A stretch of 30,241 nt of DNA from Bacteroidales bacterium UBA3388 (lineage in GTDB: Bacteria; Bacteroidota; Bacteroidia; Bacteroidales; P3): NCBI GenBank assembly GCA_002358855.1, contig DEPQ01000024.1, positions 1,052 through 31,292 of the forward strand. Reading direction: 5' to 3'. Positions 7,688-14,929 of the stretch are shown in pieces. The notes under the pieces are model-generated. The model searched no databases. It had not been told where the DNA came from and saw only the letters and a program-made list of their open reading frames with translations. A program made the position numbers and the translations under genes. Every line of letters starts with the position of its first letter. The stretch's first letter is position 1.

Positions 7688-7691
7688 GTTG

Positions 7692-7728
7692 AAAGAAAGA
7701 AAAAAGGAACTGCAGTTGCAATTCCTTT
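7692..7728 (-). terminator. Intrinsic terminator of the thrS-infC-rpmI-rplT-rplS operon
   Basis: The hairpin pairs AAAGGAA (7703-7709) with TTCCTTT (7722-7728), then, past a C/A mismatch, TGC with GCA around an AGTT loop. Read on the - strand it is followed by a T-rich tract. It lies about 30 bases after the rplS stop. Confidence 0.7.
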
Positions 7729-7758
7729 CTGTATAACAATAAGAATATTTTCTTAAAT

Positions 7759-8112
7759 TTAGAATCTCTTTTCTTTTATTCTTGCTTTCTTTCCTTGTAG
7801 TCCTCTCAAGTAGAAGATTCTTGCTCTGCGAACAACTCCACGTTTATCAACAGTTATACTTTCAATAAATGGAGAGTTTAAAGGAAAAATTCTTTCTACT
7901 CCTATTCCACTACTGATTTTTCTTACTGTGAATGTTTCTGTTACGCCGCTTCCTCTTCTTTGTAAAACCACACCACGGAAACTTTGGATACGTTCTTTGT
8001 TACCTTCTTTAATCTTGTAACTAACTGTGATAGTATCTCCTGCTTTGAATTCTGGATACTCTCTAACTTCTGTTAAAGTATCAACGTATTTCATCAATTC
8101 TGGTTTTCCCAT
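7759..8112 (-). CDS. rplS: 50S ribosomal protein L19
   Basis: Protein of 117 residues, full length for bL19, which sits at the subunit interface of the ribosome. Recognisable parts are FKAGDTITVSYKIKEGNKERIQ, FRGVVLQRRGSGVTETFTVRKIS and the C-terminal arginine-rich RRARIFYLRG. Unusually for this genome an AGGAGG Shine-Dalgarno sequence lies about 10 bases before the ATG. It follows rplT by only 24 bases and is the last gene of the thrS-infC-rpmI-rplT operon. In many bacteria rplS instead follows trmD, so its place here is a lineage-specific arrangement. The operon ends at the hairpin at 7692-7728, beyond which the replicon island begins. Confidence 0.97.
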   Translation of the reverse strand: MGKPELMKYVDTLTEVREYPEFKAGDTITVSYKIKEGNKERIQSFRGVVLQRRGSGVTETFTVRKISSGIGVERIFPLNSPFIESITVDKRGVVRRARIFYLRGLQGKKARIKEKRF

Positions 8113-8136
8113 TTCTTATTCCTCCTGTGATTTTAC

Positions 8137-8484
8137 TTATTTCTTTACTTGATTTACTACAGCTTTGAATGCTTCTGGATTATTTAATGCTAAGTCTGCT
8201 AACACTTTACGGTTAAGTTCAATGTTATTTTTGTGTAATAATCCAATGAATACAGAATAAGATATATCGTTCAATCGACATGCTGCGTTGATACGATTTA
8301 TCCATAATGCTCTAAATTCTCTCTTTTTATTTTTTCTATCACGGTAAGCGTATGTTTGACCTTTTTCCCATTTGTTTTTTGCTACGGTCCAAACGTTTTT
8401 ACCTCTTCCCCAGTAACCTTTTGTAAGGTTAAGTATTCTTTTTCTGCGTGCTCTTGACGCAACTGCATTGACTGCTCTTGGCAT
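8137..8484 (-). CDS. rplT: 50S ribosomal protein L20
   Basis: Protein of 115 residues, full length for bL20, needed early in large-subunit assembly. The highly basic N-terminal extension (VASRARRKRILNLTKGYWG) and the globular part (RALWINRINAACRLNDISYS, then LNRKVLADLA) are typical. In E. coli and Bacillus L20 represses its own operon by binding the mRNA; no clear mimic of its rRNA site was recognised in the 80-base gap before this gene. It lies between rpmI and rplS in the conserved translation operon. The start has no Shine-Dalgarno sequence, as is usual in Bacteroidota. Confidence 0.97.
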   Translation of the reverse strand: MPRAVNAVASRARRKRILNLTKGYWGRGKNVWTVAKNKWEKGQTYAYRDRKNKKREFRALWINRINAACRLNDISYSVFIGLLHKNNIELNRKVLADLALNNPEAFKAVVNQVKK

Positions 8485-8564
8485 AATTTTTAATTTTTTT
8501 TCGTATTAGCGGTTTTTTTCAAAACTCTTTTTTGCTAAATACAATGGTTAATAACTCCTAATAA

Positions 8565-8753
8565 TTAAATCATTTCTCTTATTCTAGGTTCGTCCGCTCC
8601 ACTAAGTACTGATGTACTTGCCAATATTCTTTTTCTTTTTACTGATTTTTTTGTAAGAATATGAGAGTGGTAAGCGTGTTTCCTTTTAATTCTTCCACTA
8701 CCTGTTACTGAAAATCTCTTTTTAGCAGCAGATTTGGTTTTCATTTTTGGCAT
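8565..8753 (-). CDS. rpmI: 50S ribosomal protein L35
   Basis: Protein of 62 residues, normal for bL35, starting MPKMKTKSAAKKRFSVTGSG and followed by the basic KRKHAYHSHILTKKSVKRKR segment and a C-terminal LSGADEPRIREMI. Gene order infC-rpmI-rplT is one of the most conserved in bacteria and supports the call. It begins 48 bases after the infC stop. Confidence 0.97.
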   Translation of the reverse strand: MPKMKTKSAAKKRFSVTGSGRIKRKHAYHSHILTKKSVKRKRILASTSVLSGADEPRIREMI

Positions 8754-8801
8754 GTCCTTTTTTTTAATTGTTTATACTTTATTCTTATTGTTATTTCTTC
8801 T

Positions 8802-9356
8802 TTATTTTTTAGGGGCAATTATCATTATCATTCTTTTACCCTCTAATTTCGGCATCATTTCAGGTTTTCCGTATTCAAACAATGCTTCTGCGAACTTTAA
8901 TAGTTGTGTTTCGCCTTGTTCTTTATAAACAATTGTTCTTCCGCGGAAAAATACATCAACTTTAACTTTGTTTCCTTCTTGCAGGAATTTTATGGCGTGT
9001 TTTAACTTGAAATTGAAGTCGTGCTCGTCTGTTTGCGGTCCTAATCTAATTTCTTTGACTACGATTTTTGCAGACTTTGCTTTCATTTCTTTTTGTTTTT
9101 TCTTTTGTTCGTACAATAGTTTTTGGTAATCAACTATTTTACAAACTGGTGGGTTGGCATTTGGAGATATTTCTACCAAATCTAATCCCATTTCATCTGC
9201 CATAATTAAGGCATCTTTTATGCTATAAATGCCTGTTGTGATGTCCTCACCGACCACTCTTACCATGGGTGCTTCTATTCTGTCGTTTACCCTATGTTGT
9301 TCTTCTTTTTTTTGTGGTCCTTTACCTTTTGTGAATTGTTGTGGTGCTGCTATGAT
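8802..9356 (-). CDS. infC: Translation initiation factor IF-3 with a non-AUG start (AUC or AUA)
   Basis: IF-3 binds the 30S subunit and rejects wrong start codons and tRNAs. The first in-frame ATG (9264-9266) would remove the conserved N-domain opening; translated upstream of it is HRVNDRIEAP, which continues into MVRVVGEDITTGIYSI, the family N-terminus. Between that ATG and the in-frame TAG at 9366-9368 there is no ATG, GTG, TTG or CTG codon. A strong AGGAGG (9362-9367) lies 5 bases before ATC (9354-9356) and 8 before ATA (9351-9353), so one of these is the start; I use ATC, giving about 185 residues. E. coli infC starts with AUU, which lets IF-3 repress its own translation, and the same control is likely here. 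The C-domain (KIVVKEIRLGPQTDEHDFNFK) is complete. It follows thrS by 34 bases. Confidence 0.93.
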   Translation of the reverse strand: MIAAPQQFTKGKGPQKKEEQHRVNDRIEAPMVRVVGEDITTGIYSIKDALIMADEMGLDLVEISPNANPPVCKIVDYQKLLYEQKKKQKEMKAKSAKIVVKEIRLGPQTDEHDFNFKLKHAIKFLQEGNKVKVDVFFRGRTIVYKEQGETQLLKFAEALFEYGKPEMMPKLEGKRMIMIIAPKK

Positions 9357-9368
9357 GCGTTCCTCCTA
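9357..9368 (-). promoter_or_regulatory. Strong Shine-Dalgarno sequence deciding the infC start
   Basis: AGGAGG at 9362-9367 on the - strand, 5 bases before ATC and 8 before ATA. It overlaps an in-frame TAG, fixing the earliest possible start. Most genes in the window have no such sequence; the only other strong one seen is at rplS. Confidence 0.85.
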
Positions 9369-9390
9369 TTTTTTGTTTATACTATTTTAT

Positions 9391-11325
9391 TTATTCTAAT
9401 TCTTCTTTAACTAATTGATTTACTGTGTTTGCAAATTCTTCTATGCTCATTGTTCCAAGGTCTCCTTCTTTGTGACGGCGAACTGATACTGTGCCTTCTG
9501 CTTCTTCTTTTTCTCCTACTATTAGCATAAATGGTACTTTTGCCAACTCAGCATCTCTTATTTTCTTTCCTGTTTTTTCGTTTCTTTCATCTATACTTCC
9601 TCTTAGGTCGTAACGAGCGAGCAAAGATAATACTTTTTTTGCATATTCTTCATATTTTTCTGAAATTGGAAGAATAATAAATTGTTCAGGTGTTAACCAA
9701 AGTGGGAAAATTCCTGCTGTATGCTCAATCAAAACTGCGACAAATCTTTCCATAGAACCAAATGGTGCACGGTGAATCATGATTGGGCGATGTTTTTGAT
9801 TATCTGTTCCTGTGTACTCTAATTCAAAGCGTTCAGGTAGGTTGTAATCCACTTGAATTGTTCCTAATTGCCATTTTCTTCCTATGGCGTCCTTTACCAT
9901 AAAATCAAGTTTTGGACCATAGAATGCCGCTTCTCCTATTTCTGTTACGGTTTTTAGTCCTCTTTCTGCTGATGCTTCTATGATTGCTCTTTCTGCTTTT
10001 TCCCATACTTCGTCAGAACCTATGTATTTTTCAGTGTTATTTGGGTCTCTTAATGAGATTTGTGCAGTGAAGTTTTCAAATTTTAATGTCTTAAATATGT
10101 ATAATACTATATCAATTACTTTACAGAATTCATCTTTTAGTTGTTCAGGTGTACAGAATATGTGAGCGTCATCTTGAGTAAATGAACGAACTCTTGTCAA
10201 TCCGTGTAATTCTCCTGATTGTTCATAACGATAAACTGTTCCAAATTCTGCTAAACGTAATGGTAAGTCTTTGTATGAATGTGGTTTTAGTTTATAAATT
10301 TCAACGTGATGAGGACAGTTCATTGGTTTTAATAAGTATTCTTCTCCTTCGAATGGAGTTGTGATTGTACGGAATGAGTCTTGTCCATATTTTTGATAGT
10401 GACCTGAGGTTTTGTAAAGATGTACATCGCCAATGTGTGGAGTCATTACTTGTTGGTATCCATAGTCTTTTTGAACTTTCTTTAAGAAATTTTCTAATCT
10501 TTGACGAAGTTCTGTTCCTTTTGGTAACCAAAGTGGTAATCCTTGTCCTACGCTTTGTGAGAATGCAAAGAGTTCTAATTCTTTTCCAAGTTTTCTATGG
10601 TCTCTTTTCTTTGCTTCTTCTAAAAGTGCAAGATATTCATCTAATTCTTTCTTTTTAGGGAAAGTAATTGCATAAAGTCTTGTTAATTGTTTTCTTTTTT
10701 CATCTCCTCTCCAATAAGCACCTGCTAAAGAAAGAATTTTGATTGCTTTAATTGAAGAGAAATCTACTAAGTGTGGTCCTTTACATAGGTCTATGAATTT
10801 ACCACTTTCATAGAATGTAATGGTTCCATCTTCTAATTCTTCTATAAGTTCTGTTTTGTAAACCTCTCCTTTATCTCCAAAGAATTTTAATGCTTCTGCT
10901 TTTGATACTTCTTTTCTAACTAATCCTACTCCTGATTTTGCAATTTCTTGCATTTTTGCTTCTATCTTAGGGAAGTCTTCGCTTGAAAGGACTTTATCAC
11001 CAAAGTCAATATCGTAATAAAATCCGTTTTCAATTGCAGGTCCTATCCCAAATTTTGCATTAGGGTAAAGTTCCAAAACTGCTGCTGCCATTAGGTGGGC
11101 AGAACTATGCCAAAAAGTATGCTTACCCTCTTGGTCATTCCACGTAAACAAACGCAAAGAACAATCGTTATTTATTGTTCTGTTCAATTCTACTATTTCA
11201 TCATTCACACTTGCACTTACAACTGCTCTTGCTAAACCGTCACTTATGCTTTTTGCTACATCTAAAGGAGTTACTCCTTTTTCAAATTGTTTTACGCTTC
11301 CGTCAGGTAAACTTATATTTATCAT
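9391..11325 (-). CDS. thrS: Threonyl-tRNA synthetase
   Basis: Class II synthetase that charges tRNA-Thr and edits mischarged Ser. With the ATG at 11325 it has 644 residues, normal for the family. Domains in order are an N-terminal TGS domain (INISLPDGSVKQFEKGVTPLDVA), an editing domain (HSSAHLMAAAVLELYP), the catalytic core with class II motif 2 (RYEQSGELHGLTRVRSFTQDD) and zinc-ligand region (MNCPHHVEIYK), motif 3 (HRAPFGSMERFVAVLIEH), and a C-terminal anticodon-binding domain. The open frame continues upstream to a TTG at 11382, but the promoter box TATCTTTG at 11351-11358 lies downstream of that codon, so ATG 11325 is the start. It heads the thrS-infC-rpmI-rplT-rplS operon. No T-box or tRNA-like leader was recognised. 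Confidence 0.97.
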   Translation of the reverse strand: MINISLPDGSVKQFEKGVTPLDVAKSISDGLARAVVSASVNDEIVELNRTINNDCSLRLFTWNDQEGKHTFWHSSAHLMAAAVLELYPNAKFGIGPAIENGFYYDIDFGDKVLSSEDFPKIEAKMQEIAKSGVGLVRKEVSKAEALKFFGDKGEVYKTELIEELEDGTITFYESGKFIDLCKGPHLVDFSSIKAIKILSLAGAYWRGDEKRKQLTRLYAITFPKKKELDEYLALLEEAKKRDHRKLGKELELFAFSQSVGQGLPLWLPKGTELRQRLENFLKKVQKDYGYQQVMTPHIGDVHLYKTSGHYQKYGQDSFRTITTPFEGEEYLLKPMNCPHHVEIYKLKPHSYKDLPLRLAEFGTVYRYEQSGELHGLTRVRSFTQDDAHIFCTPEQLKDEFCKVIDIVLYIFKTLKFENFTAQISLRDPNNTEKYIGSDEVWEKAERAIIEASAERGLKTVTEIGEAAFYGPKLDFMVKDAIGRKWQLGTIQVDYNLPERFELEYTGTDNQKHRPIMIHRAPFGSMERFVAVLIEHTAGIFPLWLTPEQFIILPISEKYEEYAKKVLSLLARYDLRGSIDERNEKTGKKIRDAELAKVPFMLIVGEKEEAEGTVSVRRHKEGDLGTMSIEEFANTVNQLVKEELE

Positions 11326-11350
11326 AGTTTTTAGTCTTTTTTCAAAGGTG

Positions 11351-11358
11351 CAAAGATA
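11351..11358 (-). promoter_or_regulatory. Promoter -7 box of the thrS operon (TATCTTTG)
   Basis: It matches the Bacteroidota TAnnTTTG consensus on the - strand, 25 bases before the thrS ATG, giving a short leader. It lies in GTTGTATCTTTGC, an exact inverted copy of the lgt promoter box region at 11398-11410. Confidence 0.65.
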
Positions 11359-11401
11359 CAACTTTTTTACTAAATAAATCAAAGTATGAGTATTTTTGTT
11401 G

Positions 11402-11409
11402 TATCTTTG
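11402..11409 (+). promoter_or_regulatory. Promoter -7 box of lgt-gpmA (TATCTTTG)
   Basis: It matches TAnnTTTG 23 bases before the lgt ATG. The flanking 13 bases (11398-11410) are mirrored at 11350-11362 for thrS. A good TTTG -33 box was not identified. Confidence 0.6.
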
Positions 11410-11432
11410 CCAAAAAAAATACGAAATTTATT

Positions 11433-12251
11433 ATGTTAAATGCAGTGATTTGGGACTTTGAACCAATGCTTTTTGGGGTTATTAGATGGTATTCTCTTTT
11501 GTTTGCACTTGCTTTTGTAGCAGGTTATGTAATATTGCAAAAGGTTGTATTTCAAAAAGAAAACATTCCTACTTCATATCTTGACAAACTATCGGTCTAT
11601 GTATTTTTGGGAGTATTGATTGGAGCAAGATTAGGACATTGTCTTTTCTACGAACCAAGTTATTATCTTAACCACATAATTGAAATGCTTCTTCCAATAG
11701 CACAAACTCCTGATGGTTGGAAATTTGTAGGTTATCAAGGATTAGCATCTCATGGAGGAGCAATAGGTATAATAATAGCAATATGGTTATATTCACGAAA
11801 AACTAAATTAACAATGTTATGGACTCTTGATAGACTTGTGATAATAGTTGCCTTAGCAGGTTTATTTATTCGTTTAGGAAACCTTTGCAATAGCGAAATC
11901 TATGGAGTAGCAACTAATAGCAATTGGGGATTTATTTTTGTTAGAAACGGAGAAACTATAGCAAAACACCCAACTCAATTATATGAAGCAATAGCATATT
12001 TACTTACCTTTATAATTCTTTTATTTGTTTATATAAAAAACAAAAGAAAACCTGTTCCAGGAAGACTTTTCTCGCTATTTCTAATACTTGCTTTTACTTC
12101 TCGCTTAATAATTGAGAACTGGAAAGAAGTGCAAGAAGCATGGGAAGCAAATATGATTTTAAATATGGGACAAATCCTAAGCATACCTTTTATTCTAATA
12201 GGAATAATAATACTTATTTTAGGATTTCTTGGGAAAACACATAAAAAATAA
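11433..12251 (+). CDS. lgt: Prolipoprotein diacylglyceryl transferase
   Basis: Inner-membrane enzyme that transfers diacylglycerol from phosphatidylglycerol to the lipobox cysteine of prelipoproteins, the first step of lipoprotein maturation. Its 272 residues contain about seven hydrophobic segments. The family signature region GYQGLASHGGAIG carries the conserved His; GARLGHCLFYEP, RLGNLCNSEIYG and HPTQLYEA are also characteristic. It is expressed from the TATCTTTG promoter shared in mirror image with thrS and followed after 11 bases by gpmA, with which it is probably co-transcribed. Confidence 0.95.
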   Translation: MLNAVIWDFEPMLFGVIRWYSLLFALAFVAGYVILQKVVFQKENIPTSYLDKLSVYVFLGVLIGARLGHCLFYEPSYYLNHIIEMLLPIAQTPDGWKFVGYQGLASHGGAIGIIIAIWLYSRKTKLTMLWTLDRLVIIVALAGLFIRLGNLCNSEIYGVATNSNWGFIFVRNGETIAKHPTQLYEAIAYLLTFIILLFVYIKNKRKPVPGRLFSLFLILAFTSRLIIENWKEVQEAWEANMILNMGQILSIPFILIGIIILILGFLGKTHKK

Positions 12252-12262
12252 ATAAATAAGAA

Positions 12263-13009
12263 ATGAAAAAACTGATTTTAGTAAGACACGGACAAAGCGA
12301 ATGGAATTTGCTAAACCTATTCACAGGTTGGACAGATGTAGATTTAACAGAACAAGGAGTAAAAGAAGCATATAACGCAGGACTTGCAATAAAAGAAGAA
12401 GGTCTAAGACCACAACAATGCTTCACTTCTTATCTTAAAAGAGCAATCAAAACTCTTAACGGAATACTTGATGCAATGAATATGGATTATCTACCTGTTG
12501 AAAAATCTTGGAGATTAAACGAAAAATCATACGGCGACCTTCAAGGAAAGAATAAAGCAGAAGCAACAGAAAAATTCGGAGCAGACCAAGTATTATTATG
12601 GAGAAGAAGTTTCGATGTTCAAGCACCTGCATTAGATGCAAACGATGAACGCTCTCCATATCAAGACCCACGTTATGCAGGCATAGACAAAAAAGACCTT
12701 CCTTTAACAGAATCACTACAAGACTGCATTAACCGTCTTTTACCTTTCTATCAAAACAATATTTTAAAAGCATTTGAAACAAATGACACAGTTTTAGTAG
12801 TAGCACACGGCAACTCACTTCGTGGAATTGTAAAAACGCTTAAAAATATGACAAATGAAGAAATCATTAAATTCAACATACCAACAGGAATACCTTATTT
12901 ATTTGAATTAAATGACGACCTTACATTAAAAGCAGACCGTTTCCTTGCAGACCCTGAAACATTACAAAAACTAATGGACGAAGTTGCAAACCAAGGCAAC
13001 AAAAAATAA
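12263..13009 (+). CDS. gpmA: 2,3-bisphosphoglycerate-dependent phosphoglycerate mutase
   Basis: Cytoplasmic glycolytic enzyme that interconverts 3- and 2-phosphoglycerate through a phospho-histidine. Its 248 residues match the dependent-mutase family. LVRHGQSEWN (6-15) carries the phosphorylated His9, RLNEKSYGDLQG contains the acid/base Glu87, and VVAHGNSLRG (179-188) supplies His182. It lies 11 bases after lgt and is closed by a strong terminator. Confidence 0.96.
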   Translation: MKKLILVRHGQSEWNLLNLFTGWTDVDLTEQGVKEAYNAGLAIKEEGLRPQQCFTSYLKRAIKTLNGILDAMNMDYLPVEKSWRLNEKSYGDLQGKNKAEATEKFGADQVLLWRRSFDVQAPALDANDERSPYQDPRYAGIDKKDLPLTESLQDCINRLLPFYQNNILKAFETNDTVLVVAHGNSLRGIVKTLKNMTNEEIIKFNIPTGIPYLFELNDDLTLKADRFLADPETLQKLMDEVANQGNKK

Positions 13010-13012
13010 AAG

Positions 13013-13042
13013 AAAAAGCAACCACAAACGGTTGCTTTTTTT
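13013..13042 (+). terminator. Strong intrinsic terminator after gpmA
   Basis: An 11-bp stem (AAAAAGCAACC 13013-13023 with GGTTGCTTTTT 13030-13040) around a 6-base loop continues into a T-run. It lies just after the gpmA stop and upstream of the next promoter. Confidence 0.9.
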
Positions 13043-13081
13043 ATTTGTTTTATTTTCTTATAAGTTTTCATAAATTTTGTT

Positions 13082-13089
13082 TACATTTG
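13082..13089 (+). promoter_or_regulatory. Promoter -7 box of the PorE-like gene (TACATTTG)
   Basis: It fits TAnnTTTG and lies 13 bases before the ATG at 13103, so the mRNA leader would be only a few bases long. It is immediately downstream of the gpmA terminator. Confidence 0.6.
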
Positions 13090-13102
13090 CAGAAAAAAAT
13101 AG

Positions 13103-14929
13103 ATGAAAAAAATATTTTTAGTTTTAATTTTTTCCGTGTTTTTCGGTAGTTTTTGTTTAGGGCAATCAAGAGCAGAGAAACGTTTTGAAAAAGCAGTGCA
13201 ACTAATTCGCTCAAATCAAATTGAACTTGCTCAAGAAGAATTACTTTCTCTTAGAGATAGGTTTCCTGAGTTTCTTTCAACTTATTTGGCACTTTCGGAA
13301 ATATACATAGCACAAAACAATATTGAGCAAGCAAAAGCAGAACTTTTAGAGGTGTACAGACAAGATAAAACCTTTGATTGCAAACTTTACATAGACCTTG
13401 CAAATATTTATCTTTATCAAGAGAGATTTGATAGCGTTTATTTGTTTATTGACTCCATTCCTTGCAAACGCTATAAGGAAAAGGCAGATAGAATTAAAGA
13501 ATTAGCAGATTTTCGTGTTTCTCAAATGCAAAATCCTCTTGATTTTTCACCAAAGAATATGACAAGTGCAATAAACACAGAATATGATGAGTATTTACCT
13601 TGCTTAACTGCCGATGGTTCCACCTTGCTTTTTACAAGAAGAGATACAATTAACGAAGATTTCTTTATCTCTAAGAACATAAATGGGGAATGGAGCAAAG
13701 CAGAAAAAATGCCAAGTTTATTAAACTCACATTTTAACGAAGGTGCAGCAAGTCTTTCTCCTGATGGACGTTTCATTTACTTTACTCGCTGTGGTGCAGA
13801 GGACGGAATGGGTAGTTGTGATATTTATGTAAGCGAAAAAATAGGTAATCAATGGCAAAAACCTAAGAATTTAGGAGCAAATGTCAATTCTACTTCTTGG
13901 GATTCTCAACCTTGTATTGCATCAGATGGCAGAACTTTGTTTTTTGTTTCAAATAGAAAGGGAGGAATAGGTAAATCGGATATTTATTATTCTTACCTAA
14001 AAGACAATGGTGAGTGGACAATAGCAAAAAACTGCGGAAGAAACATCAATACCATAGGAAACGAAATGTCCCCTTTTGTTCATCAATCCAATTCCGTACT
14101 ATATTTTGCGAGTGATGAGCATTTGGGAATGGGAGGTTTTGATTTATTTTCTTCAAAGATAGAAAATGGAAAATTCCAAGAAGCAATAAATCTTGGTTAT
14201 CCTTTAAATACTGCGAAAGATGAAAATTCTCTAACTCTTTCTGCTCAAGGTGATTTTGCAATCTATTCTTCTGACTTAGACCTTTATTATTTTACTATGC
14301 CTGAAGAAATAAGACCTCTTGCTGCTTCTTACATCAAAGGCAAGGTCCTTGATAAGCAAACAAATAAACCGCTTTCAGCACGCTTACAAATAAAGAATCT
14401 AAGCAATGGACGACTTGCTCATGAGAGTTTTTCTGATAAAGAAACAGGTGATTTTCTCATTTGTCTTGCACAAGGAGAAGAATACGCTTTTTCAATATCT
14501 TGTGATAACTATCTCTTCTATTCAGAGAATTTCTCAACTCAAACTCAAAACCAAGAAAAAGAAATCTTGCTTACTCCAATTAAAAAAGGAGAAAGCATAG
14601 TTCTAAAAAATATTTTCTTTGAAAGCAATTCTCACAACCTTCTTCCAACATCACATACCGAATTAAACACACTTGTAGAACTATTGCAAAACAATCCTAA
14701 ATTAAAATTATTGATTGAAGGTCACACTGACAATGTTGGTTCGGCAGAACACAACCTAAGACTATCACAAAAAAGAGCAGAAGAAGTAGTAAATTATCTT
14801 ATCTTCCAAGGAATTGACTTATCAAGACTTAGAGCAAAGGGTTATGGATTTTCTAAACCAATTGCACCTAACGATACCGAAGAGTCAAGAGCATTGAATC
14901 GCAGAACTGAAATAAAAATCATTGAATAA
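13103..14929 (+). CDS. PorE-like envelope protein: TPR, beta-propeller, CRD and OmpA domains
   Basis: Protein of 608 residues with an N-terminal signal peptide ending near LGQ (residues 19-21). A Cys at 18 is preceded by Phe, so it is not a good lipobox. Domains in order are helical TPR-like repeats (about 25-135), a PD40/WD40-like propeller with repeated SPDGRFIYF, ASDGRTLFF and NSVLYFAS strands (145-385), a carboxypeptidase-regulatory-like domain (KGKVLDKQTNKPLSARLQI, 395-480) and an OmpA peptidoglycan-binding domain (IEGHTDNVG, NRRTE, about 490-608). This order is that of PorE, a periplasmic part of the T9SS that ties the complex to peptidoglycan. Other OmpA proteins in Bacteroidota share the layout, so PorE identity is likely rather than proven. 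phoH starts on the base after its stop. Confidence 0.85.
   Translation: MKKIFLVLIFSVFFGSFCLGQSRAEKRFEKAVQLIRSNQIELAQEELLSLRDRFPEFLSTYLALSEIYIAQNNIEQAKAELLEVYRQDKTFDCKLYIDLANIYLYQERFDSVYLFIDSIPCKRYKEKADRIKELADFRVSQMQNPLDFSPKNMTSAINTEYDEYLPCLTADGSTLLFTRRDTINEDFFISKNINGEWSKAEKMPSLLNSHFNEGAASLSPDGRFIYFTRCGAEDGMGSCDIYVSEKIGNQWQKPKNLGANVNSTSWDSQPCIASDGRTLFFVSNRKGGIGKSDIYYSYLKDNGEWTIAKNCGRNINTIGNEMSPFVHQSNSVLYFASDEHLGMGGFDLFSSKIENGKFQEAINLGYPLNTAKDENSLTLSAQGDFAIYSSDLDLYYFTMPEEIRPLAASYIKGKVLDKQTNKPLSARLQIKNLSNGRLAHESFSDKETGDFLICLAQGEEYAFSISCDNYLFYSENFSTQTQNQEKEILLTPIKKGESIVLKNIFFESNSHNLLPTSHTELNTLVELLQNNPKLKLLIEGHTDNVGSAEHNLRLSQKRAEEVVNYLIFQGIDLSRLRAKGYGFSKPIAPNDTEESRALNRRTEIKIIE

Larger units (their letters stand above)
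7332..7758. other. Non-coding head of the island (427 bases): candidate origin and control region
   Basis: Very AT-rich stretch between the winged-helix gene and rplS with no convincing long gene. From left to right it holds A/T tracts (7367-7400), a TAATTTTG promoter-like box on the + strand (7417-7424), a hairpin (7451-7470), a TTTTTTAAAAAA hairpin followed by a T-run (about 7509-7540), near-palindrome copies A and B 22 bases apart (7569-7585, 7591-7607), a 63-base nearly pure A/T spacer, copy C (7671-7687) and the rplS terminator (7692-7728). Paired symmetric sites beside an AT-rich segment resemble initiator sites and an unwinding element of a plasmid-like origin. This reading is inferred from layout only. 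Confidence 0.5.

Noticed and set aside
7332..7758. CRISPR array or dif-type recombination site in the island head
   Set aside because: The repeats are few, unevenly spaced and palindromic without spacers of constant size, and they do not have the 28-base layout of a dif site.
8802..9266. infC starting at the first ATG (154 residues)
   Set aside because: It would remove the conserved HRVNDRIEAP segment of the IF-3 N-domain, and the strong AGGAGG would lie about 95 bases away.
11326..11382. N-terminal extension of thrS from a TTG codon
   Set aside because: The promoter box TATCTTTG lies inside the extension and the conserved TGS domain begins at ATG 11325.
11326..11432. T-box or other tRNA-sensing leader for thrS
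   Set aside because: The leader after the promoter box is only about 20 bases, too short for such a structure.
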